A DNA stretch of 56,337 nt, taken from NCBI GenBank assembly GCA_964484135.1, contig CAZAEL010000012.1, forward strand, positions 1-56,337. The letters are read 5' to 3'. The position numbers were made by a program, and so were the translations under genes. This document shows positions 33,421-40,372 of the stretch, in pieces. The notes under the pieces were generated by a model. That model saw only the letters and a program-made list of their open reading frames with translations, was not told the DNA's origin and did no database searches. Every line of letters starts with the position of its first letter. Within the stretch, counting starts at the first letter, position 1. Source of the DNA: CAZAEL01 sp964484135 (GTDB lineage: Bacteria; Elusimicrobiota; Elusimicrobia; FEN-1173).

Positions 33421-33879
33421 TTAGGCGATCGCCTGGACTTGGATCTTGAAGGAGGCGCGCACCTGCGGGTGCAGGCGGACGGTGCCCGTGAACTCGCCCG
33501 TGGCGCGGATGGGCTCCCGCAGCTCGATCCAGCGGCGGTCCAGCGTGAGCCCCTGCTTGACGAACGACTCGGCCACGTCCGCGGTGGTGATGGAGCCGAA
33601 GAGCTTCCCGTCTTTGCCCGCGCGGGCGGTCAGGGTACAGACCACTTCCTGGATCTTCTTGGCCTGCTCCTGGGCGGCGGCCAGCTTCTGCTGGCGCTCC
33701 TCCTCCACCTTTTCCTTCTTCTGGTCCCAGGCCTTGAGGTGGCGCGTGGTGGCCACCACGGCCAGGCGGCGGGGCAGGAGGTAGTTGCGGGCGTATCCCG
33801 GGGACACTTCCTTGACGTCCCCGCTCACGCCCAGGTTCGGGATGTCCTTTTGCAGAATGATCTTGGTCTTGGCGGCCAT
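33421..33879 (-). CDS. rplI: 50S ribosomal protein L9
   Basis: The 152-residue product has the N-terminal rRNA-binding domain (ILQKDIPNLGVSGDVKEVSPGYARNYLLPR in two parts), the long connecting helix and the C-terminal domain (LFGSITTADVAESFVKQGL; VRLHPQVRASFKIQV). Normal size. It starts two bases after rpsR ends. Confidence 0.97.
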   Translation of the reverse strand: MAAKTKIILQKDIPNLGVSGDVKEVSPGYARNYLLPRRLAVVATTRHLKAWDQKKEKVEEERQQKLAAAQEQAKKIQEVVCTLTARAGKDGKLFGSITTADVAESFVKQGLTLDRRWIELREPIRATGEFTGTVRLHPQVRASFKIQVQAIA

Positions 33880-33881
33880 GG

Positions 33882-34346
33882 CTATTCCCCCGTGTAAGGC
33901 AGGAGCGCGATGGTCTGGGCCCGCTTGATGGAGGTGGTCAGCTGTCGCTGGTGTTTGGCGCAGTTGCCCGTGGTGCGGCCGGACAGGATCTTGCCCCGCG
34001 CCGTCATGAAGCTCCTCAAGATATGCACGGCCTTGTAATCCAGCTCAAAGACCTTTTCCGCGCAGAAGCGGCAGATCTTGCGCCGGATGGGACCGCGCCC
34101 GCGGCCGCCGCGGCCGCGGGGATCGTTGCGGTCGCCGCCGGGGCGGGGGCCGCCGGGACGGCCCTGGAAACCGGGCCTGCCGCCGGGGCGGCCCTGATAG
34201 GGGGGCCGTTGTCCCGCCGGACGGGGCCCCGCGGGACGGGCGCCGGCCGGCGCCGGGGACGTTCCCTGGGGCGCGGCCGGTTTGTCCGCGCCCGTTGCCG
34301 GGGCCGCGGAAGGGGAAGACGGCGTGGAAGACGATGTGGTGTCCAT
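33882..34346 (-). CDS. rpsR: 30S ribosomal protein S18 with long disordered N-terminus
   Basis: The conserved S18 domain occupies residues ~87-154 (RRKICRFCAEKVFELDYKAV; LRSFMTARGKILSGRTTGNC). It keeps the zinc-type set C92-x2-C95 and C129-x2-H132. Ahead of it is an ~86-residue tail that is first Ser/Ala/Pro-rich, then repeats of GRPGG, RPAG and GRGG, with no predicted fold. Typical S18 is 75-90 residues in total. The start is fixed by its position after ssb and by AGGAGAT upstream; no internal ATG exists, so the tail seems real. Confidence 0.93.
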   Translation of the reverse strand: MDTTSSSTPSSPSAAPATGADKPAAPQGTSPAPAGARPAGPRPAGQRPPYQGRPGGRPGFQGRPGGPRPGGDRNDPRGRGGRGRGPIRRKICRFCAEKVFELDYKAVHILRSFMTARGKILSGRTTGNCAKHQRQLTTSIKRAQTIALLPYTGE

Positions 34347-34366
34347 TTTCTCTTATCTCCTCAATG

Positions 34367-34834
34367 TTAAAAGGGTATTTCTTCGGCGCCGGCGGTCGCT
34401 TCCGCCGGGGAGTCGGCGCCCGCAACGCCCGCTTCCGCGGTCGCGGCTTCTTCCGACGGCGATTCGGAGGTTTCGGCGCCCATCCGTTCCAGGAACTGCA
34501 CGCGGAGGCTTTCCACCTCCAGGCCGGAACGCTTCTGCCCGTCCTTGGTCTCCCAGGACTTGCTCTTCAGGCGGCCTTCCACGTACACGGGGCTGCCCTT
34601 TTTGAGGCGCTCCCCGCACCGCTGGCCGGCCTCCCGCCACACCACCACCGGGATGAAGGAGGTGTCGTCCTTCCACTCCCCGCTGGCGTTGTCCTTGTAC
34701 CGGCGGTTCACCGCCAGGTCGAAACGGCAGACCGCCGTGCCCTTGGTGGTGAAGCGAAGCTCGGGGTCGCGGGTCAGGCGGCCCACGAGGCGGACGTCAT
34801 TGAGCTGGGGCAGGCGCAGGGTTTGGGTGCTCAT
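34367..34834 (-). CDS. ssb: Single-stranded DNA-binding protein
   Basis: The 155-residue product has the OB fold (LNDVRLVGRLTRDPELRFTT; AVCRFDLAVNRRYKD; SFIPVVVWREAGQRCGERL; VYVEGRLKSKSWETKDGQKR), an Ala/Glu-rich linker and the acidic tip EEIPF that recruits partner proteins. The start overlaps the end of rpsF by 38 bases behind a GGAGG site. Confidence 0.95.
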   Translation of the reverse strand: MSTQTLRLPQLNDVRLVGRLTRDPELRFTTKGTAVCRFDLAVNRRYKDNASGEWKDDTSFIPVVVWREAGQRCGERLKKGSPVYVEGRLKSKSWETKDGQKRSGLEVESLRVQFLERMGAETSESPSEEAATAEAGVAGADSPAEATAGAEEIPF

Positions 34835-35210
34835 GGGATACCTCCTGGGGGGCTTGCGACGGCGCGGCGGCGGCCGCGGCCGTGGGGAGACCCCGTCCCG
34901 GCTCGCCGTACCGCCCGGGCCGGACGCGCACGGCCTTGCACGTCATGTGCCGGATCACCTGGTCGGTGACGCGGTAAAACTGGGTCAGCTCCTGCAGGAC
35001 CGTCGGCGGCGCCTGGAAGATCACCAGCACGTAGAACCCCTCCCGATGGCGCTTGATGGGGTACGTCAGACGGCGGCGGCCCCACTTGTCCACGTTGGTG
35101 ATTTGGCCCCCGGCCTTGGTGACCAGGGACTTGAACTTTTCCAGGAAGTCGTCGAGCTGCTGGGTGGGCAGGTCGGCCGGGGTAATGAATATGCTTTCGT
35201 AGGATTGCAC
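34797..35210 (-). CDS. rpsF: 30S ribosomal protein S6
   Basis: The 137-residue product has the S6 ferredoxin-like fold (YESIFITPADLPTQQLDDFL; NVDKWGRRRLTYPIKRHREGFYV; VTDQVIRHMTCKAVRVRPGR). An Ala/Pro/Gln-rich C-terminal tail of ~35 residues reads into the start of ssb. First gene of rpsF-ssb-rpsR-rplI-dnaB, with a promoter and leader hairpin upstream. Confidence 0.95.
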   Translation of the reverse strand: MQSYESIFITPADLPTQQLDDFLEKFKSLVTKAGGQITNVDKWGRRRLTYPIKRHREGFYVLVIFQAPPTVLQELTQFYRVTDQVIRHMTCKAVRVRPGRYGEPGRGLPTAAAAAAPSQAPQEVSHEHPNPAPAPAQ

Positions 35211-35233
35211 GCGGTGTGCCTCCTTTATGGACT

Positions 35234-35254
35234 CCCTCGCCTATCGGACGAGGG
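35234..35254 (-). promoter_or_regulatory. Leader hairpin, possible S6:S18 autoregulatory site
   Basis: In the mRNA sense the leader of rpsF folds as CCCTCG-TCCGATAGG-CGAGGG, a 6-bp stem with a loop containing CCGA, about 25 bases before the start codon. rpsF leaders in many bacteria carry a CCG-containing hairpin bound by the S6:S18 complex. The match here is by position and loop only. Confidence 0.4.
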
Positions 35255-35295
35255 GTGGGCTCCGGCGCCAGAACCGGCCGGAACCAAAGTGCCCT

Positions 35296-35325
35296 ATTTT
35301 AGCAGAGAAGCCGCCCTGAAGGCAA
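35296..35325 (-). promoter_or_regulatory. Promoter of the rpsF operon
   Basis: Read on the minus strand: -35 TTGCCT (35325-35320), 18-bp spacer, -10 TAAAAT (35301-35296). Transcription would start near 35289, leaving a leader of about 80 nt that contains the CCGA hairpin. It also lies just past the end of yyaL. Confidence 0.55.
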
Positions 35326-35355
35326 GGGTTTTCGCGCAAGCCGGCGGACGGCCCG

Positions 35356-37536
35356 TCAAAGCGACTCCAGCCGCCGGGCCAGCGCGGCGGGGTCCGACGT
35401 CGGGAGCTGGCAGGCGTAATCCACGCAGACGTACGCCGTGGGCGTCCCGCCGGACGGCGGCAGGTCCCCGAGGAAAGCCGGCCGCCGGGACAGGGGCCCC
35501 CGCTCCGGCCCGGCCGGCGCCAGGATCAGGACCTTGTGGGGGAGAAAGGCGCGGTGGACCGCGTCCAGGAGACGGCGCGCGCCGGGGTCGCCGGGGTCCC
35601 CCGCCACCACGATCTGCCGCGGCGGGGTCAGGGCGAAGGCCAGGGCCGAGAGCATGCAGGGCAGGGCCCGGGGCTGGTCTTGCATGGCCGCGGCAGAGGC
35701 CCGCAGGGTCTTTTCCGCGGCTTGCCGGAAATCCTCCCGGCCCGCGACCTGGGCCAGCCGCAACAGGGTCAGGACGGCCACGGAAGCGGCGGACGGTTCC
35801 ACGTTGTCCTGCTCGTCCCGCGTGCGCAGCAGCAGGCGGGGATCCTGGGATTCGGCGGTCATGTAGAACCCGCCGTTTCGAGCGTCGTAGAAGCGCTCCA
35901 GCAGGGACTCGGTCAGCTCCTCGGCCCAAGCCAGGGCGTCCGCGTCGAAACCCGCCTCGTACAGGTCCAGCAGCCCCTGGGCCAGGAAGGCGTGGTCGTC
36001 CGAAAGCCCCTCCACGCGCCGCTCCCCGTCCCGCCATCGGCGGTACAACCGCTTGTTGTCAGGATCGTACAAGTTCTTTTTGAGAAACGCCGCGGCCCGC
36101 CGCGCCGCGTCCAGATATCCGGCGTCTCCCAGGACCTGGTGGGCCCGGGCAAAAGCGGAGATCATGAGGCCGTTCCAGGACGTCAGGATTTTGTCGTCCA
36201 AATGGGGGCGGGGCCGGCGGGCGCGGGCGGCCAAAAGTTTTTCGCGGCCCCCGGCCAGGAGGGACTCAACCTCCGTTGTCTCCAAACCGAATCTTTTCGC
36301 GGTCTCCTCCGGGCCGCGGGCCGCGAACAGGACGTTCTTCCGCGGGAACTCGCCGTGGGGGTCCTCCAGGACGTTGCCGTCCGGCTCCACCCCGTAATGG
36401 AAACAAAACACCTCGCCCTCAACGGGCCCCAGGACCTTCAGGACGTCGTCCTTTTCCCAGACGTAAAACGCGCCCTCCGCCTTGCGCGGGGCTTCCGGCG
36501 CGGGCAAACTGTCGGCGTCTTCCGCGGAATAGAAACCGCCTTCCGGGTGGGTCATGTCCCGGCGCACGTATTCCAGGGTCTCCCGCGCCACGCGCGCGAA
36601 AAAAGGGTCGCCCGTGATCTGGTGCGCTTCCAGGAAGTTCACGGCCAGCTGGGCGTTGTCGTACAGCATTTTTTCGAAGTGGGGCACGTGCCAGCGCTCG
36701 TCCGTGGAATAGCGCGCGAACCCGCCGCCCAGGTGGTCGCGGATCCCGCCCCGGGCCATGCGGCGCAGGGTGTTCAGCGCCGCCTCCAGCGCGGCCCGGG
36801 CCCGGTCCGCGTCGGGCCCCTGCCGGGCGAAGGCGTAATGGCGGAACAGGAATTGCTGGTTCACGGGCATGGGGAACTTGGGCGCGGGCCCGAACCCGCC
36901 CAGGTCCCGGTCGTGGGCGGCCAGGAAGGACGCCGCCGCGCTGGAGAGGAGCTCGGGGCCGTACGGCGCCTCCTCCCGGGAGGCGGCCAGGAACCGCCCC
37001 AGCCCCTCGGTCAGCTCTCCGGCGGAGGCCAAAATGCTTTTGCGCTGTTCCGGGTCGTTCCAGGCCCGGGCCACGCGCTCCACGATCTCCGGCCAGCCGG
37101 GCCGTCCCCAGCGGGCGTCCGGCGGGAAATAGGTGCCGCCGAAAAAAGGCTTCAGGTCCGGGGTGAGGAACACGTTCAAAGGCCAGCCCCCCGCGCCGGT
37201 CATGGCCTGGACCGCGGTCATGTAGATCCGGTCCAGGTCGGGCCGCTCCTCCCGGTCCAGCTTGACGCAGACCAGGTGCCGGTTCATGACGGCCGCGATC
37301 TCGGGGTCCTCGAAGCTCTCCCGCTCCATGACGTGGCACCAGTGGCAGGTGGAGTACCCGATGGACAAAAGGAGGGGCTTGTCTTCTTCCCGGGCCCGGG
37401 CAAAGGCCTCCTCCCCCCAGGGATACCAGTCCACGGGGTTGTGGGCGTGCTGAAGGAGGTACGGGCTTTTTTCCCGGATGAGGCGGTTGGGCCGGCGAAG
37501 GGCCGGGTCCGGCCGGCCGGCCTGGCGGTGCGGCAT
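35356..37536 (-). CDS. YyaL/DUF255 thioredoxin-domain protein
   Basis: The 726-residue product begins with NRLIREKSPYLLQHAHNPVDW and a thioredoxin-like domain whose active site reads STCHWCHVME (CxxC). It continues into a large (alpha/alpha)6-barrel region similar to N-acylglucosamine 2-epimerases (FSRYSTDERWHVPHFEKMLY; KILTSWNGLMISAFARAHQV). Human and bacterial members are linked to redox or sugar metabolism, but the reaction is unknown. The ATG at 37536 follows GGGGAT. It diverges from the sigma-factor operon and may have an extended -10 at 37595-37600. Confidence 0.88.
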   Translation of the reverse strand: MPHRQAGRPDPALRRPNRLIREKSPYLLQHAHNPVDWYPWGEEAFARAREEDKPLLLSIGYSTCHWCHVMERESFEDPEIAAVMNRHLVCVKLDREERPDLDRIYMTAVQAMTGAGGWPLNVFLTPDLKPFFGGTYFPPDARWGRPGWPEIVERVARAWNDPEQRKSILASAGELTEGLGRFLAASREEAPYGPELLSSAAASFLAAHDRDLGGFGPAPKFPMPVNQQFLFRHYAFARQGPDADRARAALEAALNTLRRMARGGIRDHLGGGFARYSTDERWHVPHFEKMLYDNAQLAVNFLEAHQITGDPFFARVARETLEYVRRDMTHPEGGFYSAEDADSLPAPEAPRKAEGAFYVWEKDDVLKVLGPVEGEVFCFHYGVEPDGNVLEDPHGEFPRKNVLFAARGPEETAKRFGLETTEVESLLAGGREKLLAARARRPRPHLDDKILTSWNGLMISAFARAHQVLGDAGYLDAARRAAAFLKKNLYDPDNKRLYRRWRDGERRVEGLSDDHAFLAQGLLDLYEAGFDADALAWAEELTESLLERFYDARNGGFYMTAESQDPRLLLRTRDEQDNVEPSAASVAVLTLLRLAQVAGREDFRQAAEKTLRASAAAMQDQPRALPCMLSALAFALTPPRQIVVAGDPGDPGARRLLDAVHRAFLPHKVLILAPAGPERGPLSRRPAFLGDLPPSGGTPTAYVCVDYACQLPTSDPAALARRLESL

Positions 37537-37627
37537 GATCCCCCCTGACGGCGGGCCGGAAAAAGGACCGGCCCCGCCGATGGACACGGCCCCCATTCTA
37601 CCATTTGCGCGGAGCCGCCGCCGTATT

Positions 37628-37653
37628 GTTTACCCCCCGCAGAAGTGGTAAAC
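37628..37653. promoter_or_regulatory. Perfect palindrome between yyaL and the sigma gene
   Basis: GTTTACC (37628-37634) and GGTAAAC (37647-37653) are a perfect inverted repeat with 12 bases between, located in the divergent gap only 11 bases before the sigma ATG. On the plus strand TTGTTT (37627-37632) and TAAACT (37649-37654) could also be -35/-10 hexamers with a 16-bp spacer. That would make the sigma mRNA nearly leaderless. Confidence 0.5.
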
Positions 37654-37664
37654 TTTTTTCCATC

Positions 37665-38381
37665 ATGACAAAGCTTTCCGCGAAGGGCGCCGCCCTCTCA
37701 AAATCCGGCTTTTTTCCGGACCGGAACGGCGGCTCCGGGGACGCGGCCCGACGGCGCGAGTTCCAGGACAAGGCGCTGCCTTTGGTGGATGAAATCTACG
37801 GGGTGGCCCTGCGCATGACGCGCAACCCCCAGGCCGCGGAGGACCTGGTGGCGGACGCGTACGCCCGGGCCTGGAAGAGCCTGGGCCAGTTCGAGCCGGG
37901 CACCAACATCCGCGCCTGGCTCTACAAGATCCTGACGAACCTGTACATCAACCACTTCCGCAAGAAGCACCGGGAGCCGGAAAAGGTGTCCCTGGACGCG
38001 TACGACAAGATCGAGGATTTCCACCTGTTCAACCGCATCGCCCGGCAGGGGGCGCCGGCCTCCCCGGACCCCTTCGAGGCGGTGGTGGGCCGGCTCACCA
38101 ACGAGGACCTCCAAAAGGCCCTGGACGGCCTGCCGGAGGAGTACCGGACCGCGGTGATCCTGTACGATTTGCAGGGGCTGTCCTACCAGGAGGTGTCCGA
38201 CGCCCTGGAGGTCCCCCTGGGCACGGTGCGGTCCCGTCTGGCGCGGGGCCGGCGGGCGCTCCAGACCGCCCTGCTCCGGCACGCCGCGGAGGCGGGCCTC
38301 CTGAAACGAACCAACGGCCGTCCGGCCAAGGGCGGGATCAGGCCCGCCCGCCCGCCGGCGTTGCGCGCGACCCATGCGTAA
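37665..38381 (+). CDS. ECF RNA polymerase sigma factor, SigR/SigH-like
   Basis: The 238-residue product has region 2 (LRMTRNPQAAEDLVADAYAR; FEPGTNIRAWLYKILTNLYI; NHFRKKHREPE) and region 4 (LPEEYRTAVILYDLQGLSYQ; VSDALEVPLGTVRSRLARGR). The segment LxMTRNPxxAEDLV...FxPGTNxxAWLYxILTNxxIN...RKKxREP is close to Streptomyces SigR, the disulfide-stress sigma. A 35-residue N-terminal tail precedes region 2. The ATG at 37665 is chosen because an upstream frame would run through the palindrome. The stop overlaps the anti-sigma gene by 8 bases. Confidence 0.9.
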   Translation: MTKLSAKGAALSKSGFFPDRNGGSGDAARRREFQDKALPLVDEIYGVALRMTRNPQAAEDLVADAYARAWKSLGQFEPGTNIRAWLYKILTNLYINHFRKKHREPEKVSLDAYDKIEDFHLFNRIARQGAPASPDPFEAVVGRLTNEDLQKALDGLPEEYRTAVILYDLQGLSYQEVSDALEVPLGTVRSRLARGRRALQTALLRHAAEAGLLKRTNGRPAKGGIRPARPPALRATHA

Positions 38382-38652
38382 GAAAACCCTTCCGCGGAAA
38401 AAGGCGTCCGCCGGTCCCTGCGGGTCCTCCCCCTGCGAGGAGGTGCTCAACCACCTGTACGAATACGTGAACCGCCACGACCTCACCCCGGACCTGGACA
38501 AGCAGATCCACGACCACCTGGACCTCTGCCGCGGCTGTTTCACCCGTTTCGAATTCGAACAGAAGCTCTTGCAACGGCTCAAGAAAGCCGGGGACTGCTG
38601 CTGCCCCAAGTCCCTGATCAAGAAGATCAAGGCGCTCGTCAAAAGTTTCTAG
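38374..38652 (+). CDS. Zinc-binding anti-sigma factor, RsrA-like
   Basis: A 92-residue soluble protein with the ZAS motif H48-x3-C52-x2-C55 (HLDLCRGC), an upstream cysteine C21 in CEEVLNHLYEYVN, and a downstream triple C75-C77. RsrA of Streptomyces has the same order: C..HLYEF.., H-x3-C-x2-C, then CC. RsrA releases SigR when its zinc-site cysteines form a disulfide. Overlap with the sigma gene and all the cysteines support a redox-sensing anti-sigma; this is inference from pattern. Confidence 0.85.
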   Translation: MRKKTLPRKKASAGPCGSSPCEEVLNHLYEYVNRHDLTPDLDKQIHDHLDLCRGCFTRFEFEQKLLQRLKKAGDCCCPKSLIKKIKALVKSF

Positions 38653-38653
38653 C

Positions 38654-40114
38654 ATGCTCAACGAACTGATCGTCCTGGCGTACATGGCCGTGTTGCTGGT
38701 CCTGTCCCTGTACGGGATTCACCGGTACTGGATCCTGTACCTGTACTGGCGCCACTACAAGAAGGCCCCTCCCCTGCCCACGCCCCCGGAACCGGCGGTC
38801 TGGCCCCGCGTCACGGTGCAGCTGCCCCTGTACAACGAATACTACGTGGCGGACCGCATGATCGAGGCGGTCTGCGGCCTGGATTACCCCAAGTGGCTCC
38901 TGGAGATCCAGGTCCTGGACGACTCCACCGACGAGACCGGCGCGCTGGTGGAAAAGAAGGCCGCGGAAAAACGCGCCCTGGGCTTCGACATCCGCCGCAT
39001 CGCCCGGCCGGACCGCCACGGCTTCAAGGCCGGGGCCCTGGCCCACGGCCTGGGCCTGGCCAAGGGAGAATTCCTGGCCATCTTCGACGCGGACTTCCTG
39101 CCGCCCCGGGACTTCCTGCGCCGGACCATCCCCCATTTCGCGGACCCGGCCCTGGGCATGGTGCAGACCCGCTGGGGCCACGTCAACGCGGACTATTCGC
39201 TCCTGACGCGGGTGCAATCGCTCTTCCTGGACGGCCATTTCATCCTGGAGCACACGGCCCGGAACCGGTCCGGCGCCTTCTTCAATTTCAACGGCACCGC
39301 CGGGGTCTGGCGCCGCCGCGCCATCGAGGAGGCGGGCGGCTGGGACCACGACACCCTCACCGAGGACCTGGACCTGTCCTACCGGGCCCAGCTCAAAGGC
39401 TGGCGGTTCCTGTTCCTGCCCGACGTGGTCTGCCCCGCCGAGCTGCCGGTGGACATCGGCGCCTTCCGCTCCCAGCAGCACCGCTGGACCAAAGGGGCGC
39501 TGCAGGTGGCCAAGAAGGTCCTGCCCGCGGTCTGGCGGAGCCGCCTGCCCTTCTTCGTCAAGCTGGAAGGCACCGTGCACCTCACCGCCAACCTGGGGTA
39601 CCTTCTGCTCTTCGCGCTTTCGTTCCTGCTCCTGCCCAGCCTCATCGCCCGGCACCAGCTGGGCTGGCCGCCCCTGGTGAACACCCTGGAGACGGCGGCC
39701 TTCCTCATGACGGCCTTCTCCGTGGCCCTCTTTTACGTGGTGGTCAAAAAAGAGAGCGGCCACCCCCGGCTGGACCTGGAGGACCTGCCCGCGCTCATGG
39801 CCCTGGGCGTGGGCATGTGCGCCAACAACTCACGGGCCGTGTGGGAGGCCCTGTGGAACGTGCCCACGGACTTCCACCGGACCGCCAAGTTCAACATCCA
39901 GAACCGCGGCGAGACCTGGTGGCACAAGCGCTACCGCACCGCGGGCCGGCAAAAGGGCCTGGTGGAAACCCTGATCGGCGCCTATTTCCTGCTGACCTTC
40001 CTGTGGGGCCTGTCCACGGCCCGCTGGTGGGCCCTGCCCTTCATCGCCCTTTTCCTCTTGGGATACACGTACGTGGGCCTCCTGACCCTGGCCCACGCCC
40101 AGACAAAAGCCTAA
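38654..40114 (+). CDS. Membrane GT2 glycosyltransferase (CESA/CslA-like)
   Basis: The 486-residue product has an N-terminal helix (LIVLAYMAVLLVLSLYGIHR), a GT2 domain with QLPLYNEYYVADRMIE, LDDSTDET, FDADFLPP, TLTEDLDLSYRAQLKGW and the processive-type QQHRWTKGALQ, then at least four C-terminal helices. The family makes beta-glucans, mannans or glycolipids. Start is one base after the anti-sigma stop, so it appears to be part of the sigma operon. It ends at a terminator. Confidence 0.88.
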   Translation: MLNELIVLAYMAVLLVLSLYGIHRYWILYLYWRHYKKAPPLPTPPEPAVWPRVTVQLPLYNEYYVADRMIEAVCGLDYPKWLLEIQVLDDSTDETGALVEKKAAEKRALGFDIRRIARPDRHGFKAGALAHGLGLAKGEFLAIFDADFLPPRDFLRRTIPHFADPALGMVQTRWGHVNADYSLLTRVQSLFLDGHFILEHTARNRSGAFFNFNGTAGVWRRRAIEEAGGWDHDTLTEDLDLSYRAQLKGWRFLFLPDVVCPAELPVDIGAFRSQQHRWTKGALQVAKKVLPAVWRSRLPFFVKLEGTVHLTANLGYLLLFALSFLLLPSLIARHQLGWPPLVNTLETAAFLMTAFSVALFYVVVKKESGHPRLDLEDLPALMALGVGMCANNSRAVWEALWNVPTDFHRTAKFNIQNRGETWWHKRYRTAGRQKGLVETLIGAYFLLTFLWGLSTARWWALPFIALFLLGYTYVGLLTLAHAQTKA

Positions 40115-40121
40115 ACCCCGG

Positions 40122-40152
40122 ACAAGGGGGGTCGGCGGAGCCCCTTGTTTTT
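40122..40152 (+). terminator. Intrinsic terminator after the glycosyltransferase
   Basis: ACAAGGGG (40122-40129) pairs with CCCCTTGT (40141-40148) over an 11-nt loop, followed by TTTT. Its 3' arm and T-run contain the -35 hexamer of the next promoter. Confidence 0.8.
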
Positions 40153-40173
40153 CCGTCGGAGAAGGGGTATAAT
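40145..40173 (+). promoter_or_regulatory. Sigma70 promoter of the micro-gene
   Basis: -35 TTGTTT (40145-40150), 17-bp spacer, perfect -10 TATAAT (40168-40173). The start is expected near 40180, about 70 bases before the small ORF. Confidence 0.75.
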
Positions 40174-40182
40174 AAGAGCCTG

Positions 40183-40207
40183 GGAACTTTTTCGGACCTG
40201 CGGCGTT
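40183..40207 (+). promoter_or_regulatory. ECF-type promoter element GGAAC-N16-CGTT
   Basis: GGAAC (40183-40187; GGGAACTTTTT in full), exactly 16 bases, then CGTT (40204-40207). This is the standard -35/-10 pattern of group IV sigma promoters (EcfG type; SigR type is GGAAT-N18-GTT). A start near 40213 would give a ~36-nt leader. Its proximity to the SigR-like gene suggests that sigma as the reader. Confidence 0.55.
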
Positions 40208-40248
40208 ATATCGGATATCAAGGGAGATCTCTCACTAAGGAGGGCACA

Positions 40249-40275
40249 ATGGTCGGACCCGGCTGTGGCTGCTAA
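40249..40275 (+). CDS. Eight-residue Cys-Gly-Cys peptide ORF
   Basis: ATG GTC GGA CCC GGC TGT GGC TGC TAA encodes MVGPGCGC. A perfect eight-base Shine-Dalgarno (TAAGGAGG, 40236-40243) lies five bases before the ATG. The ORF is alone on a ~120-150 nt transcript bounded by two promoter elements and a strong terminator. No known peptide family is recognised. A C-terminal CxC dithiol could be redox-active or bind metal/metalloid. Alternatively the RNA may be the functional product, or the ORF a leader for arsC. Confidence 0.6.
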   Translation: MVGPGCGC

Positions 40276-40288
40276 ATCAGATGTGTAG

Positions 40289-40328
40289 ACAGGGGAACGG
40301 AGAAGGTGGGCCGTTCCCCTGTTTTTTT
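40289..40328 (+). terminator. Strong intrinsic terminator of the micro-gene
   Basis: A perfect 12-bp stem (ACAGGGGAACGG 40289-40300 / CCGTTCCCCTGT 40311-40322) with a 10-nt purine-rich loop and seven T residues. It lies 13 bases after the small ORF and 45 bases before arsC. I see no upstream sequence that could form an antiterminator with its left arm. Confidence 0.93.
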
Positions 40329-40372
40329 GCCCCGCCCGCCGGACCGCGCCCAATTCAGGAGGACGAGACCCC

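Noticed and set aside
40249..40322. Classical cysteine attenuator controlling arsC
   Set aside because: Only two non-adjacent Cys codons, and no sequence upstream can pair with the left arm of the terminator to form an antiterminator. Kept only as a weak alternative.
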